52,444 nt of DNA, taken from positions 1 through 52,444 of the forward strand of contig CAZZFF010000034.1 of the NCBI GenBank assembly GCA_964653485.1, given 5' to 3'. The stretch is from CAVQND01 sp964653485 (lineage in GTDB: Bacteria > Verrucomicrobiota > Verrucomicrobiia > Limisphaerales > UBA8199). This document shows positions 1 to 8,244 of this stretch, piece after piece (the first letter of the stretch is position 1; every line of letters starts with the position of its first letter). The position numbers were made by a program, and so were the translations under genes. The notes under the pieces are model-generated. The model was given only the letters and a program-made list of their open reading frames with translations, was not told the origin of the DNA and did not search any database.

Positions 1-401
1 AAGACGCACCGCGGGCCAATTCGGACATCGGGTCCCAAGACGCAGTAAGGCCCGATATGCGCGCTGGCGTCCACCTGGGCCGTGTTGGGCACGATCGCCG
101 TCGGGTGGATGCCGGGGCCAAAGACCGGCTCTGGAAAGAACAGCGGCAGGACCCTGGCAAACGCGATTCGGGCGTTGGGCACCCGGATGAGTGCCTTGCT
201 GCCGGAAACGAACGCCCCGTCCACAATAACGGCCGAGGCGGCGCTCTGCTCGGCGCGGAGGAAGTAGCCCTCGTTCTCCGCGAACGTCAGGTCGCCCGGT
301 TGCGCACGGTCAGCGGGAGCGAAGCCCTTGATGAGAAGGGCGCCGTCGCCGATGACCTCGCCTCCGAGGCGTTTGGCAATCTCTGCAGCGGTAAAGGGCA
401 T
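1..401 (-). CDS. lpxD: UDP-3-O-acylglucosamine N-acyltransferase LpxD, 5' part
   Basis: Translated from the reverse strand, this begins MPFTAAEIAKRLGGEVIGDG and runs off the left edge, so only about 133 residues are present. The N-terminal LpxD domain is recognisable (PADRAQPGDLTFAEN, then a stretch reading VIVDGAF and IRVPNARIAFARVL). It is followed by the start of the left-handed beta-helix hexapeptide repeats (GIHPTAIVPNTAQVDASAHI, then GPYCVLGPDVRIG). LpxD transfers an R-3-hydroxyacyl chain from acyl-ACP to the 2-amino group of UDP-3-O-acylglucosamine in lipid A synthesis, in the cytoplasm. Its presence implies an LPS-bearing outer membrane. The catalytic His lies beyond the edge and cannot be seen. 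It is divergent from the next gene. Confidence 0.9.
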   Translation of the reverse strand, partial: MPFTAAEIAKRLGGEVIGDGALLIKGFAPADRAQPGDLTFAENEGYFLRAEQSAASAVIVDGAFVSGSKALIRVPNARIAFARVLPLFFPEPVFGPGIHPTAIVPNTAQVDASAHIGPYCVLGPDVRIGPRCV

Positions 402-536
402 ATTGCGTCAACTTGACTGGCGAGTGCCACTATAAGGACCCGGCGGCGCAATTCAATCTCTAGTTTGCTTCAGGCATTGCATTTGGCCGTGGGATTTGGC
501 ACAAGCACACTAGGCTATTCAACCTAGCGTGGACAA

Positions 537-563
537 CCGGCGGGCCGGGGTGCTGGCCGCCGG
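537..563. other. GC-rich hairpin in divergent intergenic region
   Basis: CCGGCGGGCC (537-546) and GGCCGCCGG (555-563) form a strong stem with one bulged G and an 8-nt loop. It lies 30 bp upstream of the next start codon. There is no T-tract, so it is not a classical terminator. It could be a 5' UTR structure or incidental GC-rich sequence. Confidence 0.3.
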
Positions 564-593
564 CGAGAATGGCCTGCGCGGACCGATTCTGAC

Positions 594-1271
594 ATGAAAA
601 AAGACAAGACAAAGACGACCGAGTCACAACTGCTTGATTTGTTGAAAAAAGTGCTGCCCAAGGCGACGCATGACGCGCAGTTGGCAGGCAAGATCTACGA
701 GGCCATCGAACTGGAACTGAAGACCAAGGCCCGCACCGCCGCGTTCGACAAATTCTGTGCCAGGGTGGCCTTGCCGGACCTCGAGCCCAAGAGCATCGAG
801 GAGGTCAAGACGCAGTTGGAGACCTCCTTCGGCGAGGGCGACGTGACGCTCAAACCCAATCGGAAGGAAAAAACCCTGGCGGTGGAAGTGGCGCTGGCCG
901 ATGGGTCGCAGCTCAGCGGCGAAGTGGCCGTCAACGCACAGGCCCCCGCCGAGGACGAGGGGGAACCCGAAGTCACTCTCAAATTCGTCCCTTTCCCCGT
1001 CTGCCTGCCGGGGGACAGGGAACTTGTCTGGCTGCTGGCCAAACGCGAGAACATGTCCCCGGAGGAGGCAGGCATCGCCCTGAGAAAGGCCGAGGAGGAT
1101 TTCTGGGGGTCGAAAGCCGGGCAAAAGCTTCTGCGCGACAGAGTCGAACGGTCCTTCCCGGAGTTCATGGAACGCGCGCCCGCCGGCCTGCTTGGCGAAG
1201 CAGGGCTGAAGCGCCACTATAAGACGCCGGAGGCCATCAAGGTCATCAGGGCCGCGGGGAAAGCGGGTTGA
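594..1271 (+). CDS. Hypothetical protein, 225 aa
   Basis: I do not recognise a family. The protein is 225 aa, highly charged and soluble-looking, with no signal peptide or membrane segment. The N-terminal 60 residues are predicted helical and rich in Lys and Glu (MKKDKTKTTESQLLDLLKKV). A middle part of alternating beta character (residues about 85-130, around VTLKPNRKEKTLAVEVALADG) is followed by an acidic linker. The last 80 residues are helical and contain a possible tryptophan-bearing helix (AEEDFWGSKAGQKLLRDRVE). The start is the first ATG after an in-frame stop. It sits 74 bp before the aminotransferase-GNAT gene on the same strand, so the two may be co-transcribed. Codon usage matches the neighbours. 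Confidence 0.7.
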   Translation: MKKDKTKTTESQLLDLLKKVLPKATHDAQLAGKIYEAIELELKTKARTAAFDKFCARVALPDLEPKSIEEVKTQLETSFGEGDVTLKPNRKEKTLAVEVALADGSQLSGEVAVNAQAPAEDEGEPEVTLKFVPFPVCLPGDRELVWLLAKRENMSPEEAGIALRKAEEDFWGSKAGQKLLRDRVERSFPEFMERAPAGLLGEAGLKRHYKTPEAIKVIRAAGKAG

Positions 1272-1345
1272 TCGTGGGAACCGTGAGAGCTTGGGGGAGC
1301 AAACGATGTGGAAATGAAAAAGATGCCCGATAAATTCGGAGCGTG

Positions 1346-3460
1346 ATGCGCGCCCACACGCCAGAGGCCCTGAAGGATCTCGACCGGCCGCTGGAGGAGT
1401 GCGTGGCGGCGTGCTTCCCTCGCTCCCACGCCCTGCTGGAAGCGGCGCGGCACAGCCTGTTCTACTCGCTGCCCGTGGCCTTCGACCCGGCCGAAGGGGC
1501 GGGCTGTTACCTGGGGACCGTGGACCGGGACGAGCACGGAGAGGCATGGCGGTTCATAGACATGGGGGCGCAAATCGCCACGCGCGCATTCGGTGAAAAT
1601 GACCCTGAACTGGCCAAGGCAATCCTCGAGGCCCTGCCGGCGGTCGTCAACCGTTACGCCCACAGCGAGTATCAGACCGTGCTCTCCCTTCGCTTCAAGG
1701 CCGCCCTGGACCGTCTGGCCCCGGCCGGCACTCCACGCCACTTTGTGGTCAACACGGGAGCCGAGGCGGTGGAAAACGCCATCAAAGCCGCGTTGCTGGT
1801 CAGGGCACGGACCGTCGGGGAGAAGGATGGCGGGGTCATCGTCTCGTTCGAGGGGGCATTCCACGGCAGGACTCTCGGCGCCCTGGCGGTAACCCACCGC
1901 AAGAAGGCCCGCCTCGGGTTCCCGACCTTTGATTGGCCGCAGGCGATTTTCCCCACCGAGGATGCCCGGTCGCCGGCCGCCACGCAACGGCGCGAGGAGC
2001 GCAGCCTGCGACAGGTCTGGGATATTCTACAAGGCAAAGCGCGCCCGGGACGCGAGGCTTTTGCGGAGGAACTGGAGCGAATAGACGCCTTCCTCGCCAA
2101 ACCGGGAGAGCTTGCGGCCTTCGTCGCGGCCCATCGACAACGCATCGGCGCCGAGGCCCTCAAACGAGCGTGGCGAGTGGCAGCCGTGCTCATCGAACCA
2201 ATCCAGGGGGAGGGTGGCGTTCGCATGGCCAGCGCCCGGTTCTTCCGTCGGTTGCGGCTGCTCACGCTGATGTACGACGTGCCGCTCATCTTCGACGAGG
2301 TGCAGAGCGGCTTTGGCGCCACCGGGAAGCTGTGGGCGCACGAGCACTTTGACCTGCCGGCGCCGCCCGACGTGGTGACCTGGGCCAAAAAGGCCCAGAA
2401 CGGCGTGCTCTTCGTGAGCGAGGCCTTGGCCATCTTCTTCCAGGAGGAAAAGAAGTTCAACACGACCTGGGAGGGGGACTCGGTGGGCATGCTCCGCGTT
2501 ATGGCCTGCCTGGACCGTTTGGACCTCGCTCAAGTGCGCGCGACGGGGGCAATCGCCCGCGCGGAACTGGAAGGGCTGCAAGGGCGCTACCCGGAGCTTA
2601 TCCGGAGCGTCCGAGGGGTGGGAGTGATGCTGGGCTTTGATGTGACCCGAGCGGACTGGAGGGACGTCTTGCGTGACCGGGCTTTTCGGCGGGGGCTGAT
2701 CCTCTTGCCGGCGGGGGAGCGTGCGCTCCGATTCTATCCTCGCTACGACACGCCCAAAGCCACAATCCAGGAAGCAGTCGAGATCCTGGCGGCCTCCGTC
2801 GAGGACATCCTGGCACACGGGGCCGCGGTGCCGCTGGGCCCCCTCATGCGCGTCGGCGCGATGACGGCGCCCCCCGAGGCCGTCGAGGTCATCGAGCTGA
2901 CGCCGGCCAATTTCCCGGAGCACCGGGCCGGGATCATGGCCGTCGAAATCGAGCGTTACGGCTCTATTTCCCAATACCCGCCCGACGTTCTGCGGGCCGG
3001 CCGGCGCCCGCTCCTGCAGTACCCTGCCGAGACGCTCGAAGCCGCTTTGTCCGACGCGCGCGCGGTGGGGCTGGCCTTGCGCTTTTCGGGTCGAATCATC
3101 GCCTACGCCCTCGGAAGCCCGCTGGAGGAGCACGACGAAGAGGGCGTCCCTGACGACCCCCATTACGGCGAGCGCCAGACCTTTTACCTCCTGGCCATGG
3201 CCATCCACCCCTCGGTAGAGAACGCCGCCGAGATCGAGCGGCACCTCCTTGAACTTCTCCGCGAGCGAGCCGTCCGACAAGGCTATCTCCGCCTCTCGGC
3301 GCTCATCGAGGAAAGGTGGCGTGAGAGCGGCCCCCCATGGCTGCGCTCGGCCGAGGTGTTGAGGGTTGTGGACAACTACCTGCGCAGCGGATTCCGCTTC
3401 GTGTACCTCCAGGCCGCCATAGCGGAGACCGCGGCCGACGGAGCCGGTCCAACACCGTGA
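1346..3460 (+). CDS. Class III aminotransferase (lysine 6-aminotransferase-like) fused to a GNAT-like domain
   Basis: Residues 1 to about 500 are a fold-type I, class III PLP aminotransferase. Visible are NTGAEAVENAIKAAL (cofactor phosphate region), FEGAFHGRTLGALAVTH, VLIEPIQGEGGVRMA, IFDEVQSGFGATG (PLP-ring Asp) and TWAKKAQNGVLF holding the Schiff-base lysine (K348 or K349). FNTTWEGDSVGMLR most resembles L-lysine 6-aminotransferases. Residues about 510-700 are an added domain with GNAT-like features (VGLALRFSGRIIAYALGSPL, then FYLLAMAIHP). This is a two-domain protein of 704 aa against about 450 for the usual family. Substrate is inferred only: a basic amino acid aminated and acetylated by one polypeptide is plausible. 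GTG at 1343 is directly in front of the chosen ATG; a GGAG lies too close upstream for a standard Shine-Dalgarno site. Confidence 0.8.
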   Translation: MRAHTPEALKDLDRPLEECVAACFPRSHALLEAARHSLFYSLPVAFDPAEGAGCYLGTVDRDEHGEAWRFIDMGAQIATRAFGENDPELAKAILEALPAVVNRYAHSEYQTVLSLRFKAALDRLAPAGTPRHFVVNTGAEAVENAIKAALLVRARTVGEKDGGVIVSFEGAFHGRTLGALAVTHRKKARLGFPTFDWPQAIFPTEDARSPAATQRREERSLRQVWDILQGKARPGREAFAEELERIDAFLAKPGELAAFVAAHRQRIGAEALKRAWRVAAVLIEPIQGEGGVRMASARFFRRLRLLTLMYDVPLIFDEVQSGFGATGKLWAHEHFDLPAPPDVVTWAKKAQNGVLFVSEALAIFFQEEKKFNTTWEGDSVGMLRVMACLDRLDLAQVRATGAIARAELEGLQGRYPELIRSVRGVGVMLGFDVTRADWRDVLRDRAFRRGLILLPAGERALRFYPRYDTPKATIQEAVEILAASVEDILAHGAAVPLGPLMRVGAMTAPPEAVEVIELTPANFPEHRAGIMAVEIERYGSISQYPPDVLRAGRRPLLQYPAETLEAALSDARAVGLALRFSGRIIAYALGSPLEEHDEEGVPDDPHYGERQTFYLLAMAIHPSVENAAEIERHLLELLRERAVRQGYLRLSALIEERWRESGPPWLRSAEVLRVVDNYLRSGFRFVYLQAAIAETAADGAGPTP

Positions 3461-3617
3461 CCGAGGACACCTGGCCAACATGGCCGGCCGCGGTCGAGCT
3501 CGCGCTGGGGCGTGTACCCCATTCCCAAAGGACGCCATTCAGCGCAGGATGCGCTTGCGCCCGACGGACCAACCCGTTAGCGCGGATCAAGTCGGGAGTC
3601 AGTTCAAAGAGAAGGGC

Positions 3618-4004
3618 ATGGACATGAACATCCAGAAACTTGGCGTCGAAGTGAAGACGGAGCAGCAGACTTTGAGAGAACTCAAGGCCAAAGCCATAGA
3701 CCGGCAGGTACAGGCCAAGGCCGCCAAAGCCAAGGCCAAGGCAGCGAAGCTGGACTACAAGAAAGTCCGAGCGGCGGCCAAGAACACAAAGAAGCTGTTG
3801 ATGGAGGCGGAAGAGAAGGTCGAACAGCAGCGCCGGGTCCTGGCCAAGGCCGAAAAACGCCTCGCCAAGGCATTGAGCACCCTTCACGGGCCCCCCAAGG
3901 TTCGTGCTGTACCCGCCGTTACGCCCGACGTGAAACCCACTCCGCGCCCGAGACCGCGGGAAGCCCTTGCGCCATTCGCACTTTCAGCCGCTTCGCCCGG
4001 TTGA
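3618..4004 (+). CDS. Small Lys/Ala-rich coiled-coil protein
   Basis: This is a hypothetical protein of about 128 aa from the ATG at 3618, which has GAAGGG just upstream. The frame is open further upstream, but that part reads as low-complexity Arg-rich sequence and is probably untranslated. From residue 10 to about 90 the chain is a nearly uninterrupted Ala/Lys/Glu helix (VEVKTEQQTLRELKAKAID, then AKAAKAKAKAAKLDYKKV) with coiled-coil character. It ends in a Pro-rich tail (VKPTPRPRPREALAP). There is no signal peptide. A DNA- or polyanion-binding role is possible from the charge, but nothing more specific can be seen. Confidence 0.5.
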   Translation: MDMNIQKLGVEVKTEQQTLRELKAKAIDRQVQAKAAKAKAKAAKLDYKKVRAAAKNTKKLLMEAEEKVEQQRRVLAKAEKRLAKALSTLHGPPKVRAVPAVTPDVKPTPRPRPREALAPFALSAASPG

Positions 4005-4039
4005 AACGCCACAGACGCGGAGAGCAAAGGCAGGAAGGG

Positions 4040-4180
4040 AAATCCGAAATCCGAACACCGAGGTCGCAAGGAGCTCCACGTTAGGCTCTGTGCTTCATAT
4101 TGAGGCGATGGGCGCGGACGTGGCATGGGTCGACCCTACCGGGCAGGGGATCGGCTGGGGGGCCTTCGGATTTCGGATTT
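4040..4180. repeat. Inverted pair of TCCGAAATCCGA-type dispersed repeats
   Basis: AAATCCGAAATCCGAA at 4040-4055 is matched exactly in inverted orientation by TTCGGATTTCGGATTT at 4165-4180, giving 16-bp perfect arms around 109 bp. The core TCCGAAATCCGA recurs at 26148-26159, again between genes. It is therefore a dispersed intergenic motif and not gene-specific. The pair lies just upstream of the Pho boxes. Confidence 0.55.
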
Positions 4181-4192
4181 TGCTGCCGCCCG

Positions 4193-4233
4193 TTTGTCAC
4201 CGATTTGTAACCCGATGGACACATTTCTGTAAC
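4193..4233 (+). promoter_or_regulatory. Tandem Pho boxes (PhoB operator) of the pst operon
   Basis: Four 8-mers lie exactly 11 bp apart: TTTGTCAC (4193), TTTGTAAC (4204), ATGGACAC (4215) and TCTGTAAC (4226). PhoB binds direct repeats of about TGTCAT-type 7-mers spaced 11 bp apart (established for E. coli), and two such pairs make a double box. The site is the only intergenic space upstream of the phoU-like/pst cluster, and a possible -10 (GATATT, 4250-4255) follows 16 bp later. Phosphate-starvation control of the whole cluster is inferred. Confidence 0.75.
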
Positions 4234-4321
4234 CGTCCCCCCTCAACCTGATATTGCCCGCATCAAACCAGCGGGAAGTGGGAAACAAACCGAGAAGAAC
4301 CGGTTTGGGACGAAGCTCAGA

Positions 4322-5440
4322 TTGAACACGCATCTACACTTGGAAGAGACGTTGCAGCGGGACATCGAGACGCTGCACGGCAAGGTACTGGGGATGGCCC
4401 GGCTGACGGAGAGGGCGCTCGCCGCCAGCGTGCAAGCCTTGGTGCATGGGGATCGTCGCCTTGCATACTCGGTGATCCTGCGCGACCAGTACATTGACGA
4501 GAAGGAAACCGAATTGGACCGCTTGTGCCTCGAGTTCCTCGTGCGCCACCAACCCGCCGGGGGCCACCTGCGTTTGGTTTTTACCACGATCCACGTCAAC
4601 CGTGAACTCGAACGGATCGGCGACTATGCCGAAAGCATCGCCCGCCAGGCCCTGATTGTCACCCCCCTTGCCCCGCAGCCCTCTTACGCCCGATTTGTCG
4701 AACTTGGAGACCTGGCGGTCCAGATGTTGGGAGAAGCCGTCCGTGCCTTTCTCTGCCAGGATGCCGGCCTGGCCTTGCGAACAATCGCCAGCGAGGAGCG
4801 GGCCAACACCCTGCGCACCGTCATCAACACCGACCTGGCCGAAACGAACCGCCTGCACCTGCTCGCCCCAGCGGCGCTCAACCCGTTGCTGACGGTGGCA
4901 CGGCGCCTTGAGCGCGCGGCTGACCAGGCAAAGAACCTTTGCGAAGACGTCCTTTATCTCTGTACCGGCGAGTTCGCCCGGCATAAAGGCTCCGATGGTT
5001 TCCGCATCCTGTTCTACGACGCTACCAATGCCTGCCTGAGCCAGATGGCCGAGGCCATTGGCAACTCACTCGGGGCGCCGCGGATCACATTCACCAGCGC
5101 GGGCACCGCCCCGCAGCCCTTGGATGTCCGCGCCATCGAGTTCATGGCCGCGAAGGGTATCGACCTTACCCGCCAGGTCCCCAAGACCCTGGATGCCGTG
5201 CCGCGGTGGGAACAATGCCAGGTCATCGTCGCCCTCAGTCCAGAAGCCTGCAAAGCCCTGCCGGAGCACTCCAACAAGACGATCGTGCTGACCTGGACCA
5301 TTCCCGATCCGGCACAAGTCACCGGCCCGGCCGAGGCCTGGAAACCCGCCTTCGATTTGGCCGCCCGCTCCCTGGAATCCGAAATCCGCGAACTCGCCGC
5401 GGCTATTTCGGCGGAACCTGAGGCGCAACCGAACCCATAA
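4322..5440 (+). CDS. PhoU fused to a catalytically dead low-molecular-weight phosphatase-like domain
   Basis: Residues 1 to about 215 form a PhoU domain with both metal-binding ExxxD motifs (ELERIGDYAES, E97/D101; RRLERAADQAKN, E197/D201). PhoU restrains the PstSCAB transporter and PhoR-type signalling at the membrane. Residues about 226-345 resemble low-molecular-weight protein tyrosine phosphatase/arsenate reductase: ILFYDATNACLSQMAEAIG aligns with the family loop VLFVCTGNSCRSQMAEG. The nucleophilic Cys is Asp233 and the loop Arg is Leu239, while the distal Asp region IPDP is kept. The domain should therefore bind but not hydrolyse, unlike its family. The start is TTG at 4322, because the first in-frame ATG would cut into the PhoU helix bundle. 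pstS follows 7 bp later. Confidence 0.85.
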   Translation: MNTHLHLEETLQRDIETLHGKVLGMARLTERALAASVQALVHGDRRLAYSVILRDQYIDEKETELDRLCLEFLVRHQPAGGHLRLVFTTIHVNRELERIGDYAESIARQALIVTPLAPQPSYARFVELGDLAVQMLGEAVRAFLCQDAGLALRTIASEERANTLRTVINTDLAETNRLHLLAPAALNPLLTVARRLERAADQAKNLCEDVLYLCTGEFARHKGSDGFRILFYDATNACLSQMAEAIGNSLGAPRITFTSAGTAPQPLDVRAIEFMAAKGIDLTRQVPKTLDAVPRWEQCQVIVALSPEACKALPEHSNKTIVLTWTIPDPAQVTGPAEAWKPAFDLAARSLESEIRELAAAISAEPEAQPNP

Positions 5441-5447
5441 ACAATCT

Positions 5448-6347
5448 ATGCGATACCAAATCGACCCTAAACTCCAGACGGTCGCGGCCCTCCTGGGGTG
5501 CGTCTGTCTATTGCAATCGGGCTGTGGCGGCGGCGGCAAGCCCGGCATCCAGACCAAAGGCTCCGACACCATGGTGAACCTGGCGCAGGCCTGGGCCGAG
5601 GAGTACAAGAAGGTCTCTCCGGATGTGAGCGTCGAGGTCTCGGGAGGCGGCTCGGGGGTGGGCATTGCCGCGCTCATCAAAGGCACCATCGACATCGCCA
5701 ACGCCAGCCGGAATATGAAGCCTGAGGAGGTGGCGGAGGCCAAGAAGAACACCGGCAAGGAACCCAAGGAATTCGTGGTCGGCTACGACGGCCTGGCCAT
5801 CTATGTCAACAAATCGAACCCACTCAACGAGGTGACGTTGGACCAGATTGCCCAAATGTATGCCGAGGGCGGGACCATTACGAAGTGGTCCCAGTTGGGA
5901 GTGAAGATTCCGGGAAACCCAAGCGACGACATTGTTCTGGTCAGCCGCCAGTCCAGCTCCGGCACTTACGAGTTCTTGCGCGAGCACGTCTTGGGCAATA
6001 AAGACTTCAGGCTGGGGTCGCGCGATATGAACGGCTCCAAGGAGGTGGTCGAGTTGGTGGCTTCAACCCCGACGGCCATCGGCTACAGCGGTATGGGCTA
6101 CGCCACGCCCGGCGTCAAAATGCTCAAGGTCAAGAAAACACCGGGAGAGCCGGCCTTCGAGCCGAACGTGGCCAACACCCTGAACAAGAGCTATCCCATA
6201 GCGCGCTCATTGCTGGTTTACACCCTCGGCGAGCCTGCCGGCGCGGTGAAAACGTATATAGACTGGATACTGTCCGATGCCGGTCAGAAGGTCGTCGAAG
6301 CCAGCGGCTATGTCCCGCTCCCCGCCCCGGCGCGGGCCAAGCCCTGA
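5448..6347 (+). CDS. pstS: Phosphate ABC transporter substrate-binding lipoprotein PstS
   Basis: This is a 299-aa PstS-type phosphate-binding protein. The N-terminus carries a hydrophobic signal and lipobox (LLQSGC, Cys about residue 26), so the protein should be a lipid-anchored binding protein. Phosphate-binding features are KGSDTMVNLAQAW, VSGGGSGVGIAALIKGTIDI and RQSSSGTYEFLREHV, all typical of PstS. The C-terminus has SLLVYTLGEPAGAVKTYIDW and a final short tail. It captures phosphate and delivers it to PstC/PstA. It lies 7 bp after the PhoU fusion and 62 bp before pstC, consistent with one operon under the Pho boxes at 4193-4233. Confidence 0.95.
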   Translation: MRYQIDPKLQTVAALLGCVCLLQSGCGGGGKPGIQTKGSDTMVNLAQAWAEEYKKVSPDVSVEVSGGGSGVGIAALIKGTIDIANASRNMKPEEVAEAKKNTGKEPKEFVVGYDGLAIYVNKSNPLNEVTLDQIAQMYAEGGTITKWSQLGVKIPGNPSDDIVLVSRQSSSGTYEFLREHVLGNKDFRLGSRDMNGSKEVVELVASTPTAIGYSGMGYATPGVKMLKVKKTPGEPAFEPNVANTLNKSYPIARSLLVYTLGEPAGAVKTYIDWILSDAGQKVVEASGYVPLPAPARAKP

Positions 6348-6409
6348 ACCCGGCTTCGATCCCGCCCTCCGGCCTTGACCGGGCTGGAGCGGCAATCCCA
6401 GTTTTCCCT

Positions 6410-7357
6410 ATGCAAGCCTCTCATATTGACGAGCCGGTCGAACAGGACATGATCGTGCGCAACACGAGGCGTCCGGCCTGGGCTCTGCTGGGGGAGCGCG
6501 CCCTGGAGACTCTCATCTACCTGTGCGGCATCAGCGCCATCATTTTTGTGCTCGGGATTTTCTTCTTTGTGTTCAAGGAGGCCTTTCCGATCCTGGGGAA
6601 CCCCAAATTCAGTCTCCACCAGTTCCTCTTCAGCGACCAATGGTATCCTACGTCGGAGGTCAACAAACGCTACGGGGTGCTGGCGATGATCGCCGGCACT
6701 TTTAGCGTCACCGCCCTGGCCATGGCCATCGCCGTTCCCTTCGGTCTGGGAGCGGCCATCTATGTTTCGGAGTTTTGTGAAGGCAAGACCAAGGAAACAT
6801 TAAAGATCGTCATCGAGTTGCTGGCCGCCATCCCGAGCGTCGTCTGGGGGTTCGTCGGCCTGACGGTCCTCAGCCGGCTCATCGTGAGATGGACCGGAGC
6901 GCCTGTCGGGGTCAACATCCTCAACGGGGGGATCATCCTGGCGCTGATGAGCGTGCCAATCATTGTCTCGATCAGCGAAGACGCTCTGAAAGCCGTGCCG
7001 GATTCCTATCGGGAGGCGGCTCTGGCGTTGGGCGCGACTCGCTGGCAAGAAATCCGCCACGTGCTCCTGCCGGCGGCGCGAACGGGGTTGCTGGCGGCGG
7101 TCCTCCTGGGCGTGGGCCGGGCCGTGGGGGAAACCATGGCCGTGCTGATGGCAACGGGCCACGCGATCCACATTCCCCACAGCGTCCTTGATTCGGTCCG
7201 CACTCTCACAGCCAATATCGCCGCTGAATTGGGCGAAGCGCCCGCACACTCGGCTCATTACCAGGTCCTCTTCCTTACCGGGGTTTTGCTCTTTGCGATG
7301 ACCTTCATGGTGAACCTGGCCGCGCATTGCATTGTCCACGGCTTCAAGCGCAAGTGA
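6410..7357 (+). CDS. pstC: Phosphate ABC transporter permease PstC
   Basis: This is a 315-aa integral membrane permease. There is a first transmembrane helix at residues about 25-50 (GISAIIFVLGIFFFVF), then a periplasmic loop and five more membrane segments. The EAA-type cytoplasmic loop that contacts the ATPases is visible (PDSYREAALALGATRWQEIR), followed by LLPAARTGLLAAVLLGVGRA and GETMAVLMATG, which are typical of PstC. It pairs with PstA to form the phosphate channel. Its stop codon is 2 bp from the pstA start, so translation is probably coupled. Confidence 0.93.
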   Translation: MQASHIDEPVEQDMIVRNTRRPAWALLGERALETLIYLCGISAIIFVLGIFFFVFKEAFPILGNPKFSLHQFLFSDQWYPTSEVNKRYGVLAMIAGTFSVTALAMAIAVPFGLGAAIYVSEFCEGKTKETLKIVIELLAAIPSVVWGFVGLTVLSRLIVRWTGAPVGVNILNGGIILALMSVPIIVSISEDALKAVPDSYREAALALGATRWQEIRHVLLPAARTGLLAAVLLGVGRAVGETMAVLMATGHAIHIPHSVLDSVRTLTANIAAELGEAPAHSAHYQVLFLTGVLLFAMTFMVNLAAHCIVHGFKRK

Positions 7358-7359
7358 CT

Positions 7360-8244
7360 ATGTTCGCCGAAACTCCACTGGTCCGGCGCAAACTGCGGCA
7401 GCAGGCCGTTGCTAAGTGGGCGTTTTGCGCCATGGCCGCCTCGATGATCATTCCGCTGGTCCTGATCGTCGGCTACCTGGTGGTCCGGGCCTGGCCCTCA
7501 CTGAGCCTGGGCTTTCTGGTGGATATGCCCACAAACCACATGCGCGACGGAGGCGTTTGGCCCGCCTTGATAGGCACCATTTACCTCGTGGTCCTGTCGC
7601 TGGCGGTCTCGGCCCCGATCGGCATCCTGGCCGCCGTCTATTTGAACGAGTACGCCAGGGACAACTGGCTTAACCGGCTCGTCAACGTGGCGGTAATCAA
7701 CCTGGCGGGCGTGCCGAGCATCGTCCACGCCTTGTTCGGGCTGGGCGCCTTCGTCTATGCCGCCCGATTCGGTCTCTCGATCATCTCGGCCTCGTTGACC
7801 CTCGCCATCATGACATTGCCCGTCATTATCGCCAGCACGCGGGAGGCGCTGGCCAGCGTGCCGCGCAGTTTCCGCGAGGCTTGCTGGAACGTGGGCGCAA
7901 GCCGCTGGCAAACCATCCGGGCCGTAGTGCTCCCCAATTCCATTAGCGGCATCCTCACGGGCGTCATTCTCCAGGTCAGCCGGGCGGCCGGGGAAACGGC
8001 CCCGATCATGTTCACGGGCGCGGTGTTTTTCAAAGCCATACAGAAGGGCAACCCGTTCCCCTACGGCTTGCATGAGGCATGCATGGCCCTTTCCATGCAT
8101 CTCTACACATTGGCTACCCAGGTGCCCGATGTCAAAGAGTCGGTCCCGTTTGCGACGGCGGTGGTGCTGCTGGGGGCGGTGCTCGTGGTGAACGCCGCCG
8201 CCATCGCCTTGCGGGTTTACCTGCGCTCCCGGAAAAAGTGGTGA
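7360..8244 (+). CDS. pstA: Phosphate ABC transporter permease PstA
   Basis: This is a 294-aa permease beginning MFAETPLVRRKLRQQAVAKW. The reading frame is open upstream into pstC, but the ATG at 7360 directly follows the pstC stop and gives the usual PstA length. Six membrane segments are apparent. The EAA loop reads PRSFREACWNVGASRWQTIR, followed by VVLPNSISGILTGVILQVSRA and the PstA hallmark AAGETAPIMFTGAVFF. It forms the channel with PstC. The stop overlaps the next start (TGATG at 8242-8246). Confidence 0.93.
   Translation: MFAETPLVRRKLRQQAVAKWAFCAMAASMIIPLVLIVGYLVVRAWPSLSLGFLVDMPTNHMRDGGVWPALIGTIYLVVLSLAVSAPIGILAAVYLNEYARDNWLNRLVNVAVINLAGVPSIVHALFGLGAFVYAARFGLSIISASLTLAIMTLPVIIASTREALASVPRSFREACWNVGASRWQTIRAVVLPNSISGILTGVILQVSRAAGETAPIMFTGAVFFKAIQKGNPFPYGLHEACMALSMHLYTLATQVPDVKESVPFATAVVLLGAVLVVNAAAIALRVYLRSRKKW

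Noticed and set aside
2027..3538. Long open frame of 503 codons on the minus strand
   Set aside because: It is antisense to the aminotransferase-GNAT gene, whose motifs are clear. The frame is open because of high GC content and shows no family features.
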